NCBI GenBank assembly: GCA_905215475.1
Contig: CAJMPW010000002.1
Location: 62,001-126,000, forward strand
Reading direction: 5' to 3'
From: CAG-103 sp905215475
GTDB lineage: Bacteria; Bacillota; Clostridia; Oscillospirales; Oscillospiraceae
Length of the DNA stretch: 64,000 nt
Made by a program: the position numbers and the translations under genes
Notes under the pieces: model-generated
The model's input: the letters and a program-made list of their open reading frames with translations, nothing else
What the model was told of the DNA's origin: nothing
The model's database searches: none
Shown: one piece after another, positions 17,069 to 25,320 of the stretch
How positions within the stretch are numbered: position 1 is the first letter of the stretch
How the letters are laid out: the number at the start of each line of letters is the position of its first letter

Positions 17069-18697
17069 ATGGCAAAACAGATCATTTATGGTGAAGAAGC
17101 ACGCAAGGCGCTGCAGCGCGGCGTGGACCAGCTTGCAGATACCGTCAAGATCACCCTCGGCCCCAAGGGCCGCAACGTGGTGCTGGGCAAGAAGTTCGGC
17201 GCTCCGCTGATCACAAACGACGGTGTGACGATCGCAAAGGAGATCGAGCTTGAGGACGCGTTCGAGAACATGGGCGCGCAGCTCATCCGCGAAGTGAGCA
17301 CCAAGACCAACGACGTCGCCGGTGACGGCACCACCTCTGCCACCGTGCTGGCGCAGGCGATGATCCGCGAGGGTCTGAAGAACCTCGCCGCCGGTGCAAA
17401 CCCGATGGTCATGCGCCGCGGCATCCAGAAGGCGACCGAGGCGGCCGTCGATGCCATCCGCACCAACTCCCAGCCCGTGAGCGGCAGCGGCGACATCGCG
17501 CGTGTCGGCGCGATCTCGTCCGGTGACGAGCACATCGGCAAGCTCATTGCCGAAGCCATGGAGAAGGTCAGCCAGAACGGCGTCATCACCGTCGAGGAGA
17601 GCAAGACCGCCGAGACCTATTCCGAGGTCGTCGAGGGTATGCAGTTCGACCGCGGCTATGTCACCCCGTACATGGTCACCGACAACGACAAGATGGAGGC
17701 CGTCATCGACGACGCGCTCATCCTCATCACCGATAAGAAGATCTCCAACATTCAGGAGATCCTGCCGGTGCTCGAGGCCGTGCTGAATGCCGGCAAGAAG
17801 CTCGTCATCATCGCCGACGACATCGAGGGCGAGGCGCTGGCCACCATCATCCTCAACAAGCTGCGCGGCACGTTCACCTGCGTGTGCGTCAAGGCGCCCG
17901 GCTTCGGCGACCGCCGCAAGGAAATGCTGCAGGATATCGCCATCCTGACCGGCGGTCAGGTCATCTCGACCGACCTCGGCATGGAGCTCAAGGACACCAC
18001 GCTGGCACAGCTTGGCCACGCGCGTCAGGTCAAGGTCACCAAGGAGACCACGACCATCGTCGAGGGTGCCGGCGCTAAGGACGACATCCAGAGCCGCATC
18101 GCGCAGATCCGCGCCCAGATCGAGACGACCACCTCCGAGTACGACAAGGAGAAGCTGCAGGAGCGTCTGGCAAAGCTCTCCGGCGGTGTTGCGGTCATCA
18201 AGGTCGGCGCTGCGACCGAGACCGAGATGAAGGAAAAAAAGCTGCGCATCGAGGACGCGCTCAACGCGACCCGCGCGGCTGTTGAAGAGGGCGTTGTCGC
18301 CGGCGGCGGCACGGCCTATGTCGTGGCCAGCAAGGCCGCACAGGCGACGGCTGCCAAGCTCTCCGGTGACGAGAAGACCGGTGCGAACATCATCGCCGCC
18401 GCGCTGCGTGCCCCGATCTGCCAGATCGCGGCCAACGCCGGTGTCGAGGGTGCGGTCATCCTCGATAAGGTCAGCAAGAGCAAGAGCGTCAATTACGGCT
18501 ACGACGCCGCACACGACACCTTCGGCGACATGATCGACAACGGCATCGTCGACCCGACCAAGGTCTGCCGCAGCGCGCTCGAGAACGCCGCGTCCGTCTC
18601 CTCCATGGTCCTGACCACCGAGTCCCTCGTGGCCGACCTGCCCGAGAAGGCCGCTCCGGCCGCTCCGGCTGCCCCGGACATGGGCGGTATGTACTAA
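17069..18697 (+). CDS. groEL: Chaperonin GroEL
   Basis: 542 residues. Landmarks: TLGPKGRNVVLGKKFG, NDGVTIAKEIELED and the ATPase loop AGDGTTSATVLAQAM. The tail is APAAPAAPDMGGMY, with one GGM instead of the usual run of GGM repeats. The last five codons and the stop lie inside the 16-bp attachment repeat of the inserted element, so the very end of the gene may have been supplied by the element. The sequence that would have followed groEL, including a terminator, now lies 9.9 kb downstream at 28577-28639. Confidence 0.97.
   Translation: MAKQIIYGEEARKALQRGVDQLADTVKITLGPKGRNVVLGKKFGAPLITNDGVTIAKEIELEDAFENMGAQLIREVSTKTNDVAGDGTTSATVLAQAMIREGLKNLAAGANPMVMRRGIQKATEAAVDAIRTNSQPVSGSGDIARVGAISSGDEHIGKLIAEAMEKVSQNGVITVEESKTAETYSEVVEGMQFDRGYVTPYMVTDNDKMEAVIDDALILITDKKISNIQEILPVLEAVLNAGKKLVIIADDIEGEALATIILNKLRGTFTCVCVKAPGFGDRRKEMLQDIAILTGGQVISTDLGMELKDTTLAQLGHARQVKVTKETTTIVEGAGAKDDIQSRIAQIRAQIETTTSEYDKEKLQERLAKLSGGVAVIKVGAATETEMKEKKLRIEDALNATRAAVEEGVVAGGGTAYVVASKAAQATAAKLSGDEKTGANIIAAALRAPICQIAANAGVEGAVILDKVSKSKSVNYGYDAAHDTFGDMIDNGIVDPTKVCRSALENAASVSSMVLTTESLVADLPEKAAPAAPAAPDMGGMY
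18682..18697 (+). repeat. Left attachment repeat (attL) at the end of groEL
   Basis: gggcggtatgtactaa encodes the final residues and stop of groEL (…GGMY-stop). It matches 28561-28576 at 14 of 16 positions. Confidence 0.8.
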
Positions 18698-18752
18698 GAG
18701 ATAGCCGCAAAGCCTTGAAATTGCTTGATTTTTTGGATGCGCAAAAGCGAAT

Positions 18753-18780
18753 TTACGCCAAACTTACGCCACTTACGCCA
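18753..18780 (+). repeat. Three TTACGCCA direct repeats near the left end
   Basis: TTACGCCA at 18753, 18764 and 18773. The same octamer recurs near the right end. Tn916-type integrases bind such terminal direct repeats through their N-terminal arm-binding domain, so these are probable arm sites. Confidence 0.65.
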
Positions 18781-18808
18781 AAAATTCAAGCGCATTATAG
18801 GGTAACAG

Positions 18809-18846
18809 AAATCGGCACCTGCCTCAGAAGCAGGTGCCGATTTTTC
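18809..18846. terminator. Bidirectional terminator between groEL and the element's regulator
   Basis: AAATCGGCACCTGC / GCAGGTGCCGATTTT stem with a short loop and T-tracts on both sides. It ends the minus-strand regulator transcript. It also gives groEL a new terminator 110 bases after its stop, supplied by the element. Confidence 0.85.
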
Positions 18847-18847
18847 C

Positions 18848-19696
18848 TTATTTGCGTTTCTTTTTGCCCTTTCCGTGTGGTAGCTGCGGTCGTGCTTTTC
18901 CGCGCTGGTTGATGGGACTTTTCAGGTACTTGGACTTTTTAAGTCCGCTGATGATTGAGACAAACTCTTCCTTCGTAAGTGTGTCATAATCAAGTCCGAT
19001 TGTTGCCATGAGCGCACGGACTTGCTTTTCCTTGGAACTGCCCTCAAAGTTCATCGCATCCTGCAACTGACCCTGCACGGTTGCAACAAGGGTTGTTTCA
19101 TCCGCAGTCATGGTGTCAGGGCGATGCTGCTCTCGAATGTCATGGAGGATACCTTTCAGGTCATCTGCAATTAGGCTTCCGAAATACTCATCCTCCCGAA
19201 TCTGTGCCACTTCTAACGTCCGCAGGTGCAGATCATTTTCAATGCCGCCGTTTTTTATCAGTGCCATCTGTCGGACGGCTTCCAGCACGGCGTTCATATC
19301 GTTGACCCGCATATCCGCGATCCGGTCAACGTAAATTTCTGTGTCCAGCATGAACCGTTGGAAATCTTTATGGCAGATCAACTCCGACAGCAGCCGGTGG
19401 TTGAACTTGCCCGTTCTCAATACTTCGATTGCATCATCACCCAAATGCAGAGCGTCCAGCTCTGTGTTTGGGTGATTTTTTTGTTCTGTCAGCCCCAGCA
19501 GATAATCGGTGGACACTCCGTAGAACTTTGCCAGCGCCACCATGCTGAACGGACTGATGTCCTTGAAATCGTCGGCTTCGTATTTTCCCAGCGCGGATTT
19601 TGAGATGCCTGTTTCCGCAGAAAGCTGTTCCAGTGTCAGACTGCGCTCTACGCGCAGGTCTTTGAGCCGTTCCTGAATGGTGAGTTTTGGCTCCAT
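18848..19696 (-). CDS. Cro/CI-family (XRE) transcriptional regulator of the element
   Basis: 282 residues from ATG at 19696, with GGGAGGA 8 bases upstream. The N-terminal helix-turn-helix (about 5-65; LTLEQLSAETGISKSALGKY then YGVSTDYLLGL) is a classic Cro/CI fold. It is followed by a long helical region with no recognised domain (about 75-260) and a very basic tail (KARPQLPHGKGKKKRK). It is transcribed against the other backbone genes and is likely the repressor controlling excision or transfer. The partner signal is not evident. Confidence 0.85.
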   Translation of the reverse strand: MEPKLTIQERLKDLRVERSLTLEQLSAETGISKSALGKYEADDFKDISPFSMVALAKFYGVSTDYLLGLTEQKNHPNTELDALHLGDDAIEVLRTGKFNHRLLSELICHKDFQRFMLDTEIYVDRIADMRVNDMNAVLEAVRQMALIKNGGIENDLHLRTLEVAQIREDEYFGSLIADDLKGILHDIREQHRPDTMTADETTLVATVQGQLQDAMNFEGSSKEKQVRALMATIGLDYDTLTKEEFVSIISGLKKSKYLKSPINQRGKARPQLPHGKGKKKRK

Positions 19697-20282
19697 AGCG
19701 GCGTCCTCCCTCCAATTTTCTGCCCTTTCCGGTCTTGTCCATAAGCGTGGAAATCTGCGTTTTTCGGCGCGTTTTCCGACCTCTTGGATATACGGGAGAG
19801 GGCTATATTTTTCGCTAAAATGGTCTTGCAATCGCACCTGAACCTTGAAAATTGCATGACCGTCCGAACGGGATATGTCCTCTGGCGAAGTGCCGCATCC
19901 AGCGCACCAAGGAGAACGAAACGCCGGGAGCGATCCTCCGGGCAGGAACGACGTTCGGAAAGAGCGGCAAAATCAAACGTAAAAATCAAAGTAAGTGAAA
20001 ACAGCGAAATAGTTTTCCGCTCTGTGCGGTTATCTGCACGGAATAGAGCGCTATTCAGCAGTGAATGACGCTTGTCGTTCAACATGATATTTCGCCGTTT
20101 CACGCAAAGACACATCAAACGGCAAAAGCGGAAGGTGCCGCCTGTGACCAACGCATCATCGACGGTATTTCCAGCGAAAAGCCGTACATCAAAAATCAGC
20201 GCCCTATGGCGAATGGGTGTCACGATTTGACAAACCCATTTTACCATAGAGCGCATCGAAAAAACAGGAGGAACATTCGAAC
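19697..20282. other. Non-coding stretch inside the element
   Basis: About 590 bases without a convincing gene. Short frames exist on both strands (for example 19784-20068 plus and 19648-20256 minus), but they lack good ribosome sites and have low-complexity products. The stretch should hold the promoter of the regulator on the minus strand and that of the 20283 gene on the plus strand. A TTGACA at about 20227 is seen without a good -10 box. Confidence 0.5.
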
Positions 20283-20501
20283 ATGAGAAAATCTGAAACC
20301 TATCGCAATGAGATCAAGTCATACATCGTCCGCACCGGCATGACCATGACCGAGGTGGTGGACTACCTCTCCGATGAATACGGCTGGAGCCGCAGCGTCC
20401 CCAACCTCTCCGGCAAACTCAAGCGTGGTTCGCTTCGCTACGGCGAAGCGGTGGAGCTGGCGGACGCGCTGGGGTATGACATTGTGTGGCAGAAACGGTA
20501 A
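20283..20501 (+). CDS. Small element protein, probable DNA-binding
   Basis: 72 residues with a strong AGGAGG 11 bases before ATG. The sequence is helical and reads like a compact helix-turn-helix (SYIVRTGMTMTEVVDYLSDE, then RSVPNLSGKLKRG and YGEAVELADALGYDIVW). The arrangement resembles short Cro-like proteins, but no named family is certain. It stands alone in a plus-strand unit with the next gene, at the same place as small regulators in related elements. A role in control is inference. Confidence 0.7.
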   Translation: MRKSETYRNEIKSYIVRTGMTMTEVVDYLSDEYGWSRSVPNLSGKLKRGSLRYGEAVELADALGYDIVWQKR

Positions 20502-20546
20502 CAACTTCCGAAATGGTAGTTTCTGCTTTTTTATGCAGGAGGTTTT

Positions 20547-20840
20547 ATGAGAACAGGGCTTACCAAAAAGCAAAAGACAACCGTGATCTATTTTGACGAG
20601 TATAGCCGCATCATTGAGGTGCAGACCCACAACACCGATCTCAAAAAGCGGCTGGCAGCATTTGCGGCAAAGTACCCGCAATGCTGCCGCCAGACCGACG
20701 ATGATGAGCAAGGCGGGCTGACCTTTGAAATTGAGAAAGGGCGGTTGAGTTTTCGGCTGACCGCCCCATATAGCGAGGAACGCCGCAGGGCGGCAAGTGA
20801 GGCAGCAAAAAAGTGTGGCGTTCATAGATATGCTTTTTAA
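20547..20840 (+). CDS. Hypothetical element protein
   Basis: 97 residues with CAGGAGG before ATG, 45 bases after the preceding gene. The sequence begins MRTGLTKKQKTTVIYFDEYSRIIEV. It has mixed helix and strand character, with no signal peptide or membrane segment. It contains CCRQTDDDEQ in the middle and a basic helix EERRRAASEAAKKC near the end. No family was recognised. It is probably co-transcribed with the small gene before it. Confidence 0.6.
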   Translation: MRTGLTKKQKTTVIYFDEYSRIIEVQTHNTDLKKRLAAFAAKYPQCCRQTDDDEQGGLTFEIEKGRLSFRLTAPYSEERRRAASEAAKKCGVHRYAF

Positions 20841-20878
20841 AGTTTTTGTTCGGACTCACATTTTCCCAATAAAGCTCT

Positions 20879-21409
20879 TTAATTTTCCGATTCTCTGATT
20901 GCGTCCACAAAAGCTGTGATTACATTGGAATACTGTCTTGCACTGGTAACACGCAGTATTCCATTATCATTTTTCAAAGCATCAACTAAAGCACATACGC
21001 TGTCATTCAACGTATTCAAAAATGAAACCTCGTCAGGAGTCAATGGTTCACCATTTTGATTTGCTTCAACCATTACGCGGATTCTCTCTTGGCAGTGCAC
21101 TAAAATGGACTCGAAGTCCTCAAATCCCATAATTTCTGATTCTGCAATTCTCTTTGTCTCTAACGCCATATTTTTAAATGAAGCGAACTGCTTCTTTGCC
21201 ATATCCAGTTCAATTTCAACATCAATGCTCTTTTTATCTGTAACATCTCGGATAGAAGATGAGAGCAGAGTTGCTTCTTTAATGAGCGGTGTCAAGTAAA
21301 TGTCAATCTGCTCTTTCTGATTGTGAATATGGGATAAGTAAATTGTAGCGACTAATATACTAATTGCGACTACAATACTGCCAATTAGAACGCTGCGTTT
21401 GATTTTCAT
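20879..21409 (-). CDS. Signal-anchored hypothetical protein, AT-rich cargo
   Basis: 176 residues. One N-terminal membrane anchor (about 7-27; VLIGSIVVAISILVATIYL) is followed by a mainly helical extracytoplasmic region with long heptad-like stretches (KKSIDVEIELDMAKKQFASF, ETKRIAESEIMGFEDFESI). A single Cys lies in each of CQERI and VCALV. Codon use is far richer in A/T than that of the host or the rest of the element. It is divergent from the next gene across 230 bases. No family was recognised. It could be a sensor or a surface-exclusion-like factor, but nothing in the sequence proves either. Confidence 0.65.
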   Translation of the reverse strand: MKIKRSVLIGSIVVAISILVATIYLSHIHNQKEQIDIYLTPLIKEATLLSSSIRDVTDKKSIDVEIELDMAKKQFASFKNMALETKRIAESEIMGFEDFESILVHCQERIRVMVEANQNGEPLTPDEVSFLNTLNDSVCALVDALKNDNGILRVTSARQYSNVITAFVDAIRESEN

Positions 21410-21639
21410 ATTGTATCCTCGCTTCCTTAGAATTCAGAGTCCCCATGCTCTTTCCTCAAACAAATAATATCATAAGATCTGTGAGCAATTCCACTATAAT
21501 TTTACTAAGATAGAAAAAGCACGAAATTCTCTGACATATCCACATAACCAGCACTTCGCATGAAGTTACTCGTTGAAATATAGGAAGGCCACATGATATA
21601 ATTAAATAACTGACACAATAAATGGAGGAGGGTAATCAG

Positions 21640-22161
21640 ATGAAAATCGCGTCTAAAGCAGCCTTAGGGCTTATCCTTGTAAGTATTTTATTTGTTGGCC
21701 TGCTTTATACTCATAATGATATTGGCATAACAGCAGCCAAAATAGAATCAGATATTCGCAGTTCACAAAAAATACAAGATGATTGGATAACTGATGGAAC
21801 CGTATCCAACACAATGGCAGCCTACATTTCTTATCCTCAAGATATGACTAACCATACATTTTCCATCTATGTTAATCGCCCTGGACTCTCCTTTGGATAT
21901 TTCTTTCGAGGTGGTGGAAATCTTTCAGGAGTTGCAAGTGAAATTACAGAGTTCACGGTAGAGGGGTATGAAGAACGAGCGTTTATTTCTATGAATCAAG
22001 AACAAGTGGCTCAATTAAAAATAGATGATGGGAACTCAGTTCGAACAATCGACGTTGATAGCAGCAGTCCCTTTGCAATTGTTCTGCCTACAGATGCCGG
22101 CAATATTGCTTTTTATGACGTGAACGGGAAAAATGTGAAATACCGGAATAACCCTCTTTGA
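21640..22161 (+). CDS. Signal-anchored hypothetical protein, AT-rich cargo
   Basis: 173 residues from ATG at 21640, chosen because GGAGGAGGG ends 7 bases before it. An ATG at 21622 overlaps that ribosome site. A hydrophobic N-terminus (AALGLILVSILFVGLLYT) anchors or exports a beta-rich region (TFSIYVNRPGLSFGYFFRGG, TEFTVEGYEERAFI, NIAFYDVNGKNV). It has no cysteines. No family was recognised. It forms a divergent AT-rich pair with the gene at 20879 and is placed where accessory genes usually sit, between regulator and mobilization modules. Confidence 0.65.
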   Translation: MKIASKAALGLILVSILFVGLLYTHNDIGITAAKIESDIRSSQKIQDDWITDGTVSNTMAAYISYPQDMTNHTFSIYVNRPGLSFGYFFRGGGNLSGVASEITEFTVEGYEERAFISMNQEQVAQLKIDDGNSVRTIDVDSSSPFAIVLPTDAGNIAFYDVNGKNVKYRNNPL

Positions 22162-22281
22162 AATCTCCCGATATATGGTTAATCATTGAACTAAACAATT
22201 TGCCCCCAGTCCGCTGGCTATGCCGTGTGCGCACAGTCAGCGGTCTTTTTTTACCCAAAATCAAGAAAGGAGCGACCACCC

Positions 22282-22581
22282 ATGCCAAAGAAAAAACTAC
22301 CGCAGACCATTGAGGAATGTAATGCCGAACTGGAACGCACACAGAAGCTATTACAGCAGTATGAAAACCGAAACAAGATGCTTAACCGCAAGCTGTCCGC
22401 CGAAAAACGCAAGGAGCGCAATCACCGTATTTTCCTGTTTGGCGGCTTTATGGAAAGCATCGTGCCGGAGCTGAAAACCATGACGGAGGACGAGGGAAAG
22501 GACTTTCTGTATCACATCGCAAAGAGTACGGAAGCACAGGAGTATTTGAAAAAACGCGCCGAGGGGGTGGGAGCCGGATAA
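22282..22581 (+). CDS. DUF3847 family protein, first copy
   Basis: 99 residues from ATG at 22282, with AAAGGAG 10 bases upstream. An N-terminal coiled coil (TIEECNAELERTQKLLQQYE) leads to the family core with basic KRKERNHRIFLFGGFMES and a helical end (FLYHIAKSTEAQEYLKKRA). DUF3847 proteins are regularly encoded just before MobA/MobL relaxases in Firmicute elements and may act as accessory DNA-binding relaxosome factors (inference). A candidate oriT starts right after its stop. Confidence 0.75.
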   Translation: MPKKKLPQTIEECNAELERTQKLLQQYENRNKMLNRKLSAEKRKERNHRIFLFGGFMESIVPELKTMTEDEGKDFLYHIAKSTEAQEYLKKRAEGVGAG

Positions 22582-22583
22582 TA

Positions 22584-22629
22584 CCCTTGGTAACAAGGGC
22601 GCACTTCTATACTCTCCTGATGGGAGTAT
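22584..22629 (-). other. Candidate origin of transfer (oriT, MOBQ type)
   Basis: Read on the minus strand, 22595-22606 is AAGTGCGCCCTT. This matches the nic-site core (AAGTGCGCCCTT) known from MOBQ plasmids such as pIP501 and pSK41. An inverted repeat CCCTTG-N4-CAAGGG (22584-22599) adjoins it, and a second one, ATACTC-N9-GAGTAT (22609-22629), lies on the other side. It is placed between the two DUF3847 genes, just before the relaxase. Confidence 0.6.
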
Positions 22630-22649
22630 GTGCGCTCTGCGAGGCAGGC

Positions 22650-22680
22650 AGCCCGGACAGTCAAATGTCCGGGCTGTTTT
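22650..22680 (+). terminator. Terminator between the DUF3847 genes
   Basis: GCCCGGACA / TGTCCGGGC stem followed by TGTTTT, 70 bases after the first DUF3847 gene. Confidence 0.75.
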
Positions 22681-22814
22681 GCGTCGCGTTGCTCCGTACA
22701 AGGGAGTGCCTCCCTTGCGCTGCCATAGCAGCTATCCCAGCGCACTTTGCAGCGGAAACAATCTGCTGGCGCAGACCATTTCCGCCGCAAAGCCTGAAAA
22801 TCCATATCGTTATC

Positions 22815-22849
22815 AAGACCGTCTACCGAAAACGTAGGCGGTCTTTTTG
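22815..22849 (+). terminator. Hairpin ahead of the second DUF3847 gene
   Basis: AAGACCGTCTAC / GTAGGCGGTCTT stem with a G-T pair, followed by TTTT. It ends about 40 bases before the next start codon, so that gene must be transcribed by read-through or from a promoter close by. Confidence 0.65.
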
Positions 22850-22891
22850 TATCTATCCATCCCATCATTTATCAGTCAGGAGGTTAAAATC

Positions 22892-23191
22892 ATGCACGAA
22901 AAAGAAATTGAGAAGCTGCAAGTCGAGAAAGAAAAGGTCGAGCGTCAGCTTGCACAGGAGCAGCACAAAATTCAGCGCCTCGAAAACCGCGCCGCCTACT
23001 ATGAAAAGGGAGATCGGCGCAAGCGGGCACACCGGCTCATCACCCGTGGCGCAGCCATCGAGAGTGTCGCACCGCAGACGAAGGATTTGAGTGAAAGCGC
23101 GTTTTACGCTTTTGCCGAGCAGGTCTTTGCTCTGCCGGACACACAAAGACTACTCACGGAAGCCGTCAGCAATCACGCAGGAGGTGACTGA
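22892..23191 (+). CDS. DUF3847 family protein, second copy
   Basis: 99 residues from ATG at 22892, with AGGAGG 8 bases upstream. A coiled-coil N-terminus (KEIEKLQVEKEKVERQLAQE) precedes the family core (RRKRAHRLITRGAAIES) and a helical end (FYAFAEQVFALPDTQRLL). It is a diverged paralogue of the protein at 22282. Its stop overlaps the start region of the relaxase, which favours coupled translation and a shared task in the relaxosome. Confidence 0.8.
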   Translation: MHEKEIEKLQVEKEKVERQLAQEQHKIQRLENRAAYYEKGDRRKRAHRLITRGAAIESVAPQTKDLSESAFYAFAEQVFALPDTQRLLTEAVSNHAGGD

Positions 23192-23193
23192 GT

Positions 23194-24669
23194 ATCGCGT
23201 TATTTCATTTTCATGTAACGCAGATCAAGCGCAGCGCGGGGCAGTCCGCCGTGGCTGCTGCCGCCTACCGTGCTGGGGAAAAGCTGCACAGTGAGTATTA
23301 CGGCGAGGACAGCGACTACACCCGCAAGGGCGGCGTGATCTGCTCTGAAATCCTGCTCCCGTCCCACGCGCCACCAGAATACACAGATCGTGAAACGCTC
23401 TGGAACGCCGTAGAGAAAGCTGAGCGCGGCAAGAAAGCCCAGCTTGCATACAGCTTTGACATTGCCTTGCAGAATGAGTTTTCCATGGATGAGAACATCG
23501 GCCTTGCGAGGCAATTTTTATTGTACAATTTCGTGAGCCGGGGCATGGTGACAGACTTTGCCGTGCATCAGCCAGACAAGGAGGACGGCGGCATTTCCAA
23601 CCCGCATTTTCACGTCATGTGTCCGATTCGTCCCATCGAACCGGACGGCAGGTGGGGAAACAAACAGCGCCGGGAATATGTGCTGGACGAGCATGGAGAG
23701 CGCGTTCTGGACGAGGCAGACAATTATGTGTTCAACGCTGTTCCCACGACAGATTGGGGAAAGCCCGAAACGCTGGAAGCATGGCGGCAGGCATGGGCTG
23801 ACCTGTGCAACGCCAAGTTTGCCGAAAAAGGCTTAGACTGCCGCATCGACCATCGCAGCTTTGCCCGTCAGGGCGTGGAGCAGATCCCGACCCAGCACGA
23901 AGGTCCCACCGTCCGGGCGATGGAGGCAAAGGGTATCCGTACCGACAAGGGCGATCTCAACCGCTTCATTCGAAAAACCAACGCGCTGCTGCGGGAGGCG
24001 AAAGAGAAAATCGCCGCGCTGATCGGCTGGCTGAGGGATGTAAAAGCCGAGCTTGCCAAGCCCCAGCCGCCCATGCTGAACGATCTGCTGGCGCTGCATT
24101 GCGCCAATCGTAATAAGGGCGCGTACAGCAACAAGGCGAAGAACGCCAATTTGCAGCGCTATGCCGAGGTGTTCAGCTTTCTGCAATCCAAAAACCTTTA
24201 CACTGTGGACGATCTGGATAACGCACTTCACGCCATGCAGGACAAAATCGACACGTTGAAAAATTCTGCGTCTGCAAAGCAAGTCCGCATCAAAGAATTA
24301 GACGGGCTGCTGCGTATGGTGGACTACTACAAATCCGGAAAGCCCGCTGCGGACAAGCTGAAATCCATCCGATTTGAGAAATCCAGGCAGAAATACAAAT
24401 CCGAACACGATAACGAGTTGCGGACGTTCTACATGGCAGAGCGCAAGCTGAAACCGCACTTCAAGGACGGCAAGCTGCCCATCACCGCATGGCGCAGGGA
24501 ACAGGAACAGTTGGAGCAGGAATATAGAGACATTCAGACGGAGCTTTCGCCGCTCCATGCCGACGCGAAAAAGCTCTGGGCAATCCATTACAACATCTAC
24601 GAGGTGCAGCATGAGCAGGAGCGCCAGAACACCGCGACGCGGCAGAAAAGGCAGGAAATAGAACGCTAA
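23194..24669 (+). CDS. MobA/MobL family relaxase
   Basis: About 491 residues. The family start IALFHFHVTQIKRSAGQSAV is read only if translation begins at ATC (23194) or CTG (23188). The first ATG-like start downstream would remove this conserved end. AGGAGGTG (23179-23186) is 9 bases before ATC. The relaxase domain (about 1-230) has AAAYRAGEKL and the metal-binding His cluster in NPHFHVMCPI. A long helical C-terminal half follows. It nicks oriT and leads the strand in transfer. It has no fused primase; CHC2 and VapE-like proteins are encoded next. Confidence 0.9.
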   Translation: MALFHFHVTQIKRSAGQSAVAAAAYRAGEKLHSEYYGEDSDYTRKGGVICSEILLPSHAPPEYTDRETLWNAVEKAERGKKAQLAYSFDIALQNEFSMDENIGLARQFLLYNFVSRGMVTDFAVHQPDKEDGGISNPHFHVMCPIRPIEPDGRWGNKQRREYVLDEHGERVLDEADNYVFNAVPTTDWGKPETLEAWRQAWADLCNAKFAEKGLDCRIDHRSFARQGVEQIPTQHEGPTVRAMEAKGIRTDKGDLNRFIRKTNALLREAKEKIAALIGWLRDVKAELAKPQPPMLNDLLALHCANRNKGAYSNKAKNANLQRYAEVFSFLQSKNLYTVDDLDNALHAMQDKIDTLKNSASAKQVRIKELDGLLRMVDYYKSGKPAADKLKSIRFEKSRQKYKSEHDNELRTFYMAERKLKPHFKDGKLPITAWRREQEQLEQEYRDIQTELSPLHADAKKLWAIHYNIYEVQHEQERQNTATRQKRQEIER

Positions 24670-24684
24670 GGAGGACATTGCCTA

Positions 24685-25320
24685 TTGAGTATCTTTGAAG
24701 CCGTCAAGCAGTCTGTGACCACCCGGCAGGCTGCGGAGCGATACGGCATTCGGGTGGAGCGGAACGGAATGTGCCGCTGCCCGTTCCACGATGACAGCAC
24801 ACCCAGCATGAAGCTGGATCGCCGGTATTACTGCTTCGGCTGCGGTGCTACCGGGGACGTGATTGACTTCGTTTCCCGGCTTCACGGGATCGGCAGCAAG
24901 GAGACGGCAACTTTGCTGGCACAGGATTTTGCTATTCCGTATGAGGATGGCACGGGCAAAATGAGCAAGCCGCGACAACAAAATACCGACGAACAGAATT
25001 ATCAGCACATGGAACGATACTGCTTCCGTGTGCTGTTGGACTATTACCGGCTGTTATGCCGCTGGAAGGAGGATTATGCCCCACGAACGCCGGAGGACGA
25101 CTATCATCCGCGCTTTGTAGAAGCATTACAGAAGCTCTCGCTGGTTGAATATCTGCTGGACGAGCTGCTGTGCGGGGATATACAGGCGCGGGCATCCGTT
25201 GTGATCGAATATGGAGAGGAAGTGAGGAAAATTGAGCAGCGAATGGCAGAGCTTGCCGCCGCAGATGAGGCAGCAGCTCAAAATTCAGGCGGGCAGTATA
25301 GCGCCGCCGATGAGCATTGA
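24685..25320 (+). CDS. CHC2 zinc-finger (DnaG-like) replication protein
   Basis: 211 residues from TTG at 24685, with AAGGAGG upstream. The CHC2 zinc ribbon is complete: Cys32-x2-His35 and Cys50-x2-Cys53 (CPFHDDSTPSMK, YYCFGCGATGDVIDFV). The rest lacks a TOPRIM catalytic domain, so this alone is not a full primase. In related elements such a protein sits next to a VapE-type helicase and is thought to support autonomous replication of the excised form. The frame overlaps the next gene by 89 bases. Confidence 0.85.
   Translation: MSIFEAVKQSVTTRQAAERYGIRVERNGMCRCPFHDDSTPSMKLDRRYYCFGCGATGDVIDFVSRLHGIGSKETATLLAQDFAIPYEDGTGKMSKPRQQNTDEQNYQHMERYCFRVLLDYYRLLCRWKEDYAPRTPEDDYHPRFVEALQKLSLVEYLLDELLCGDIQARASVVIEYGEEVRKIEQRMAELAAADEAAAQNSGGQYSAADEH

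Noticed and set aside
20041..20056. A palindrome in the non-coding part of the element
   Set aside because: aatagagcgctatt is not a perfect palindrome when checked and has no related site nearby.
24685..25320. A full DnaG-type primase in the element
   Set aside because: Only the zinc-ribbon is present; the catalytic TOPRIM domain is missing.
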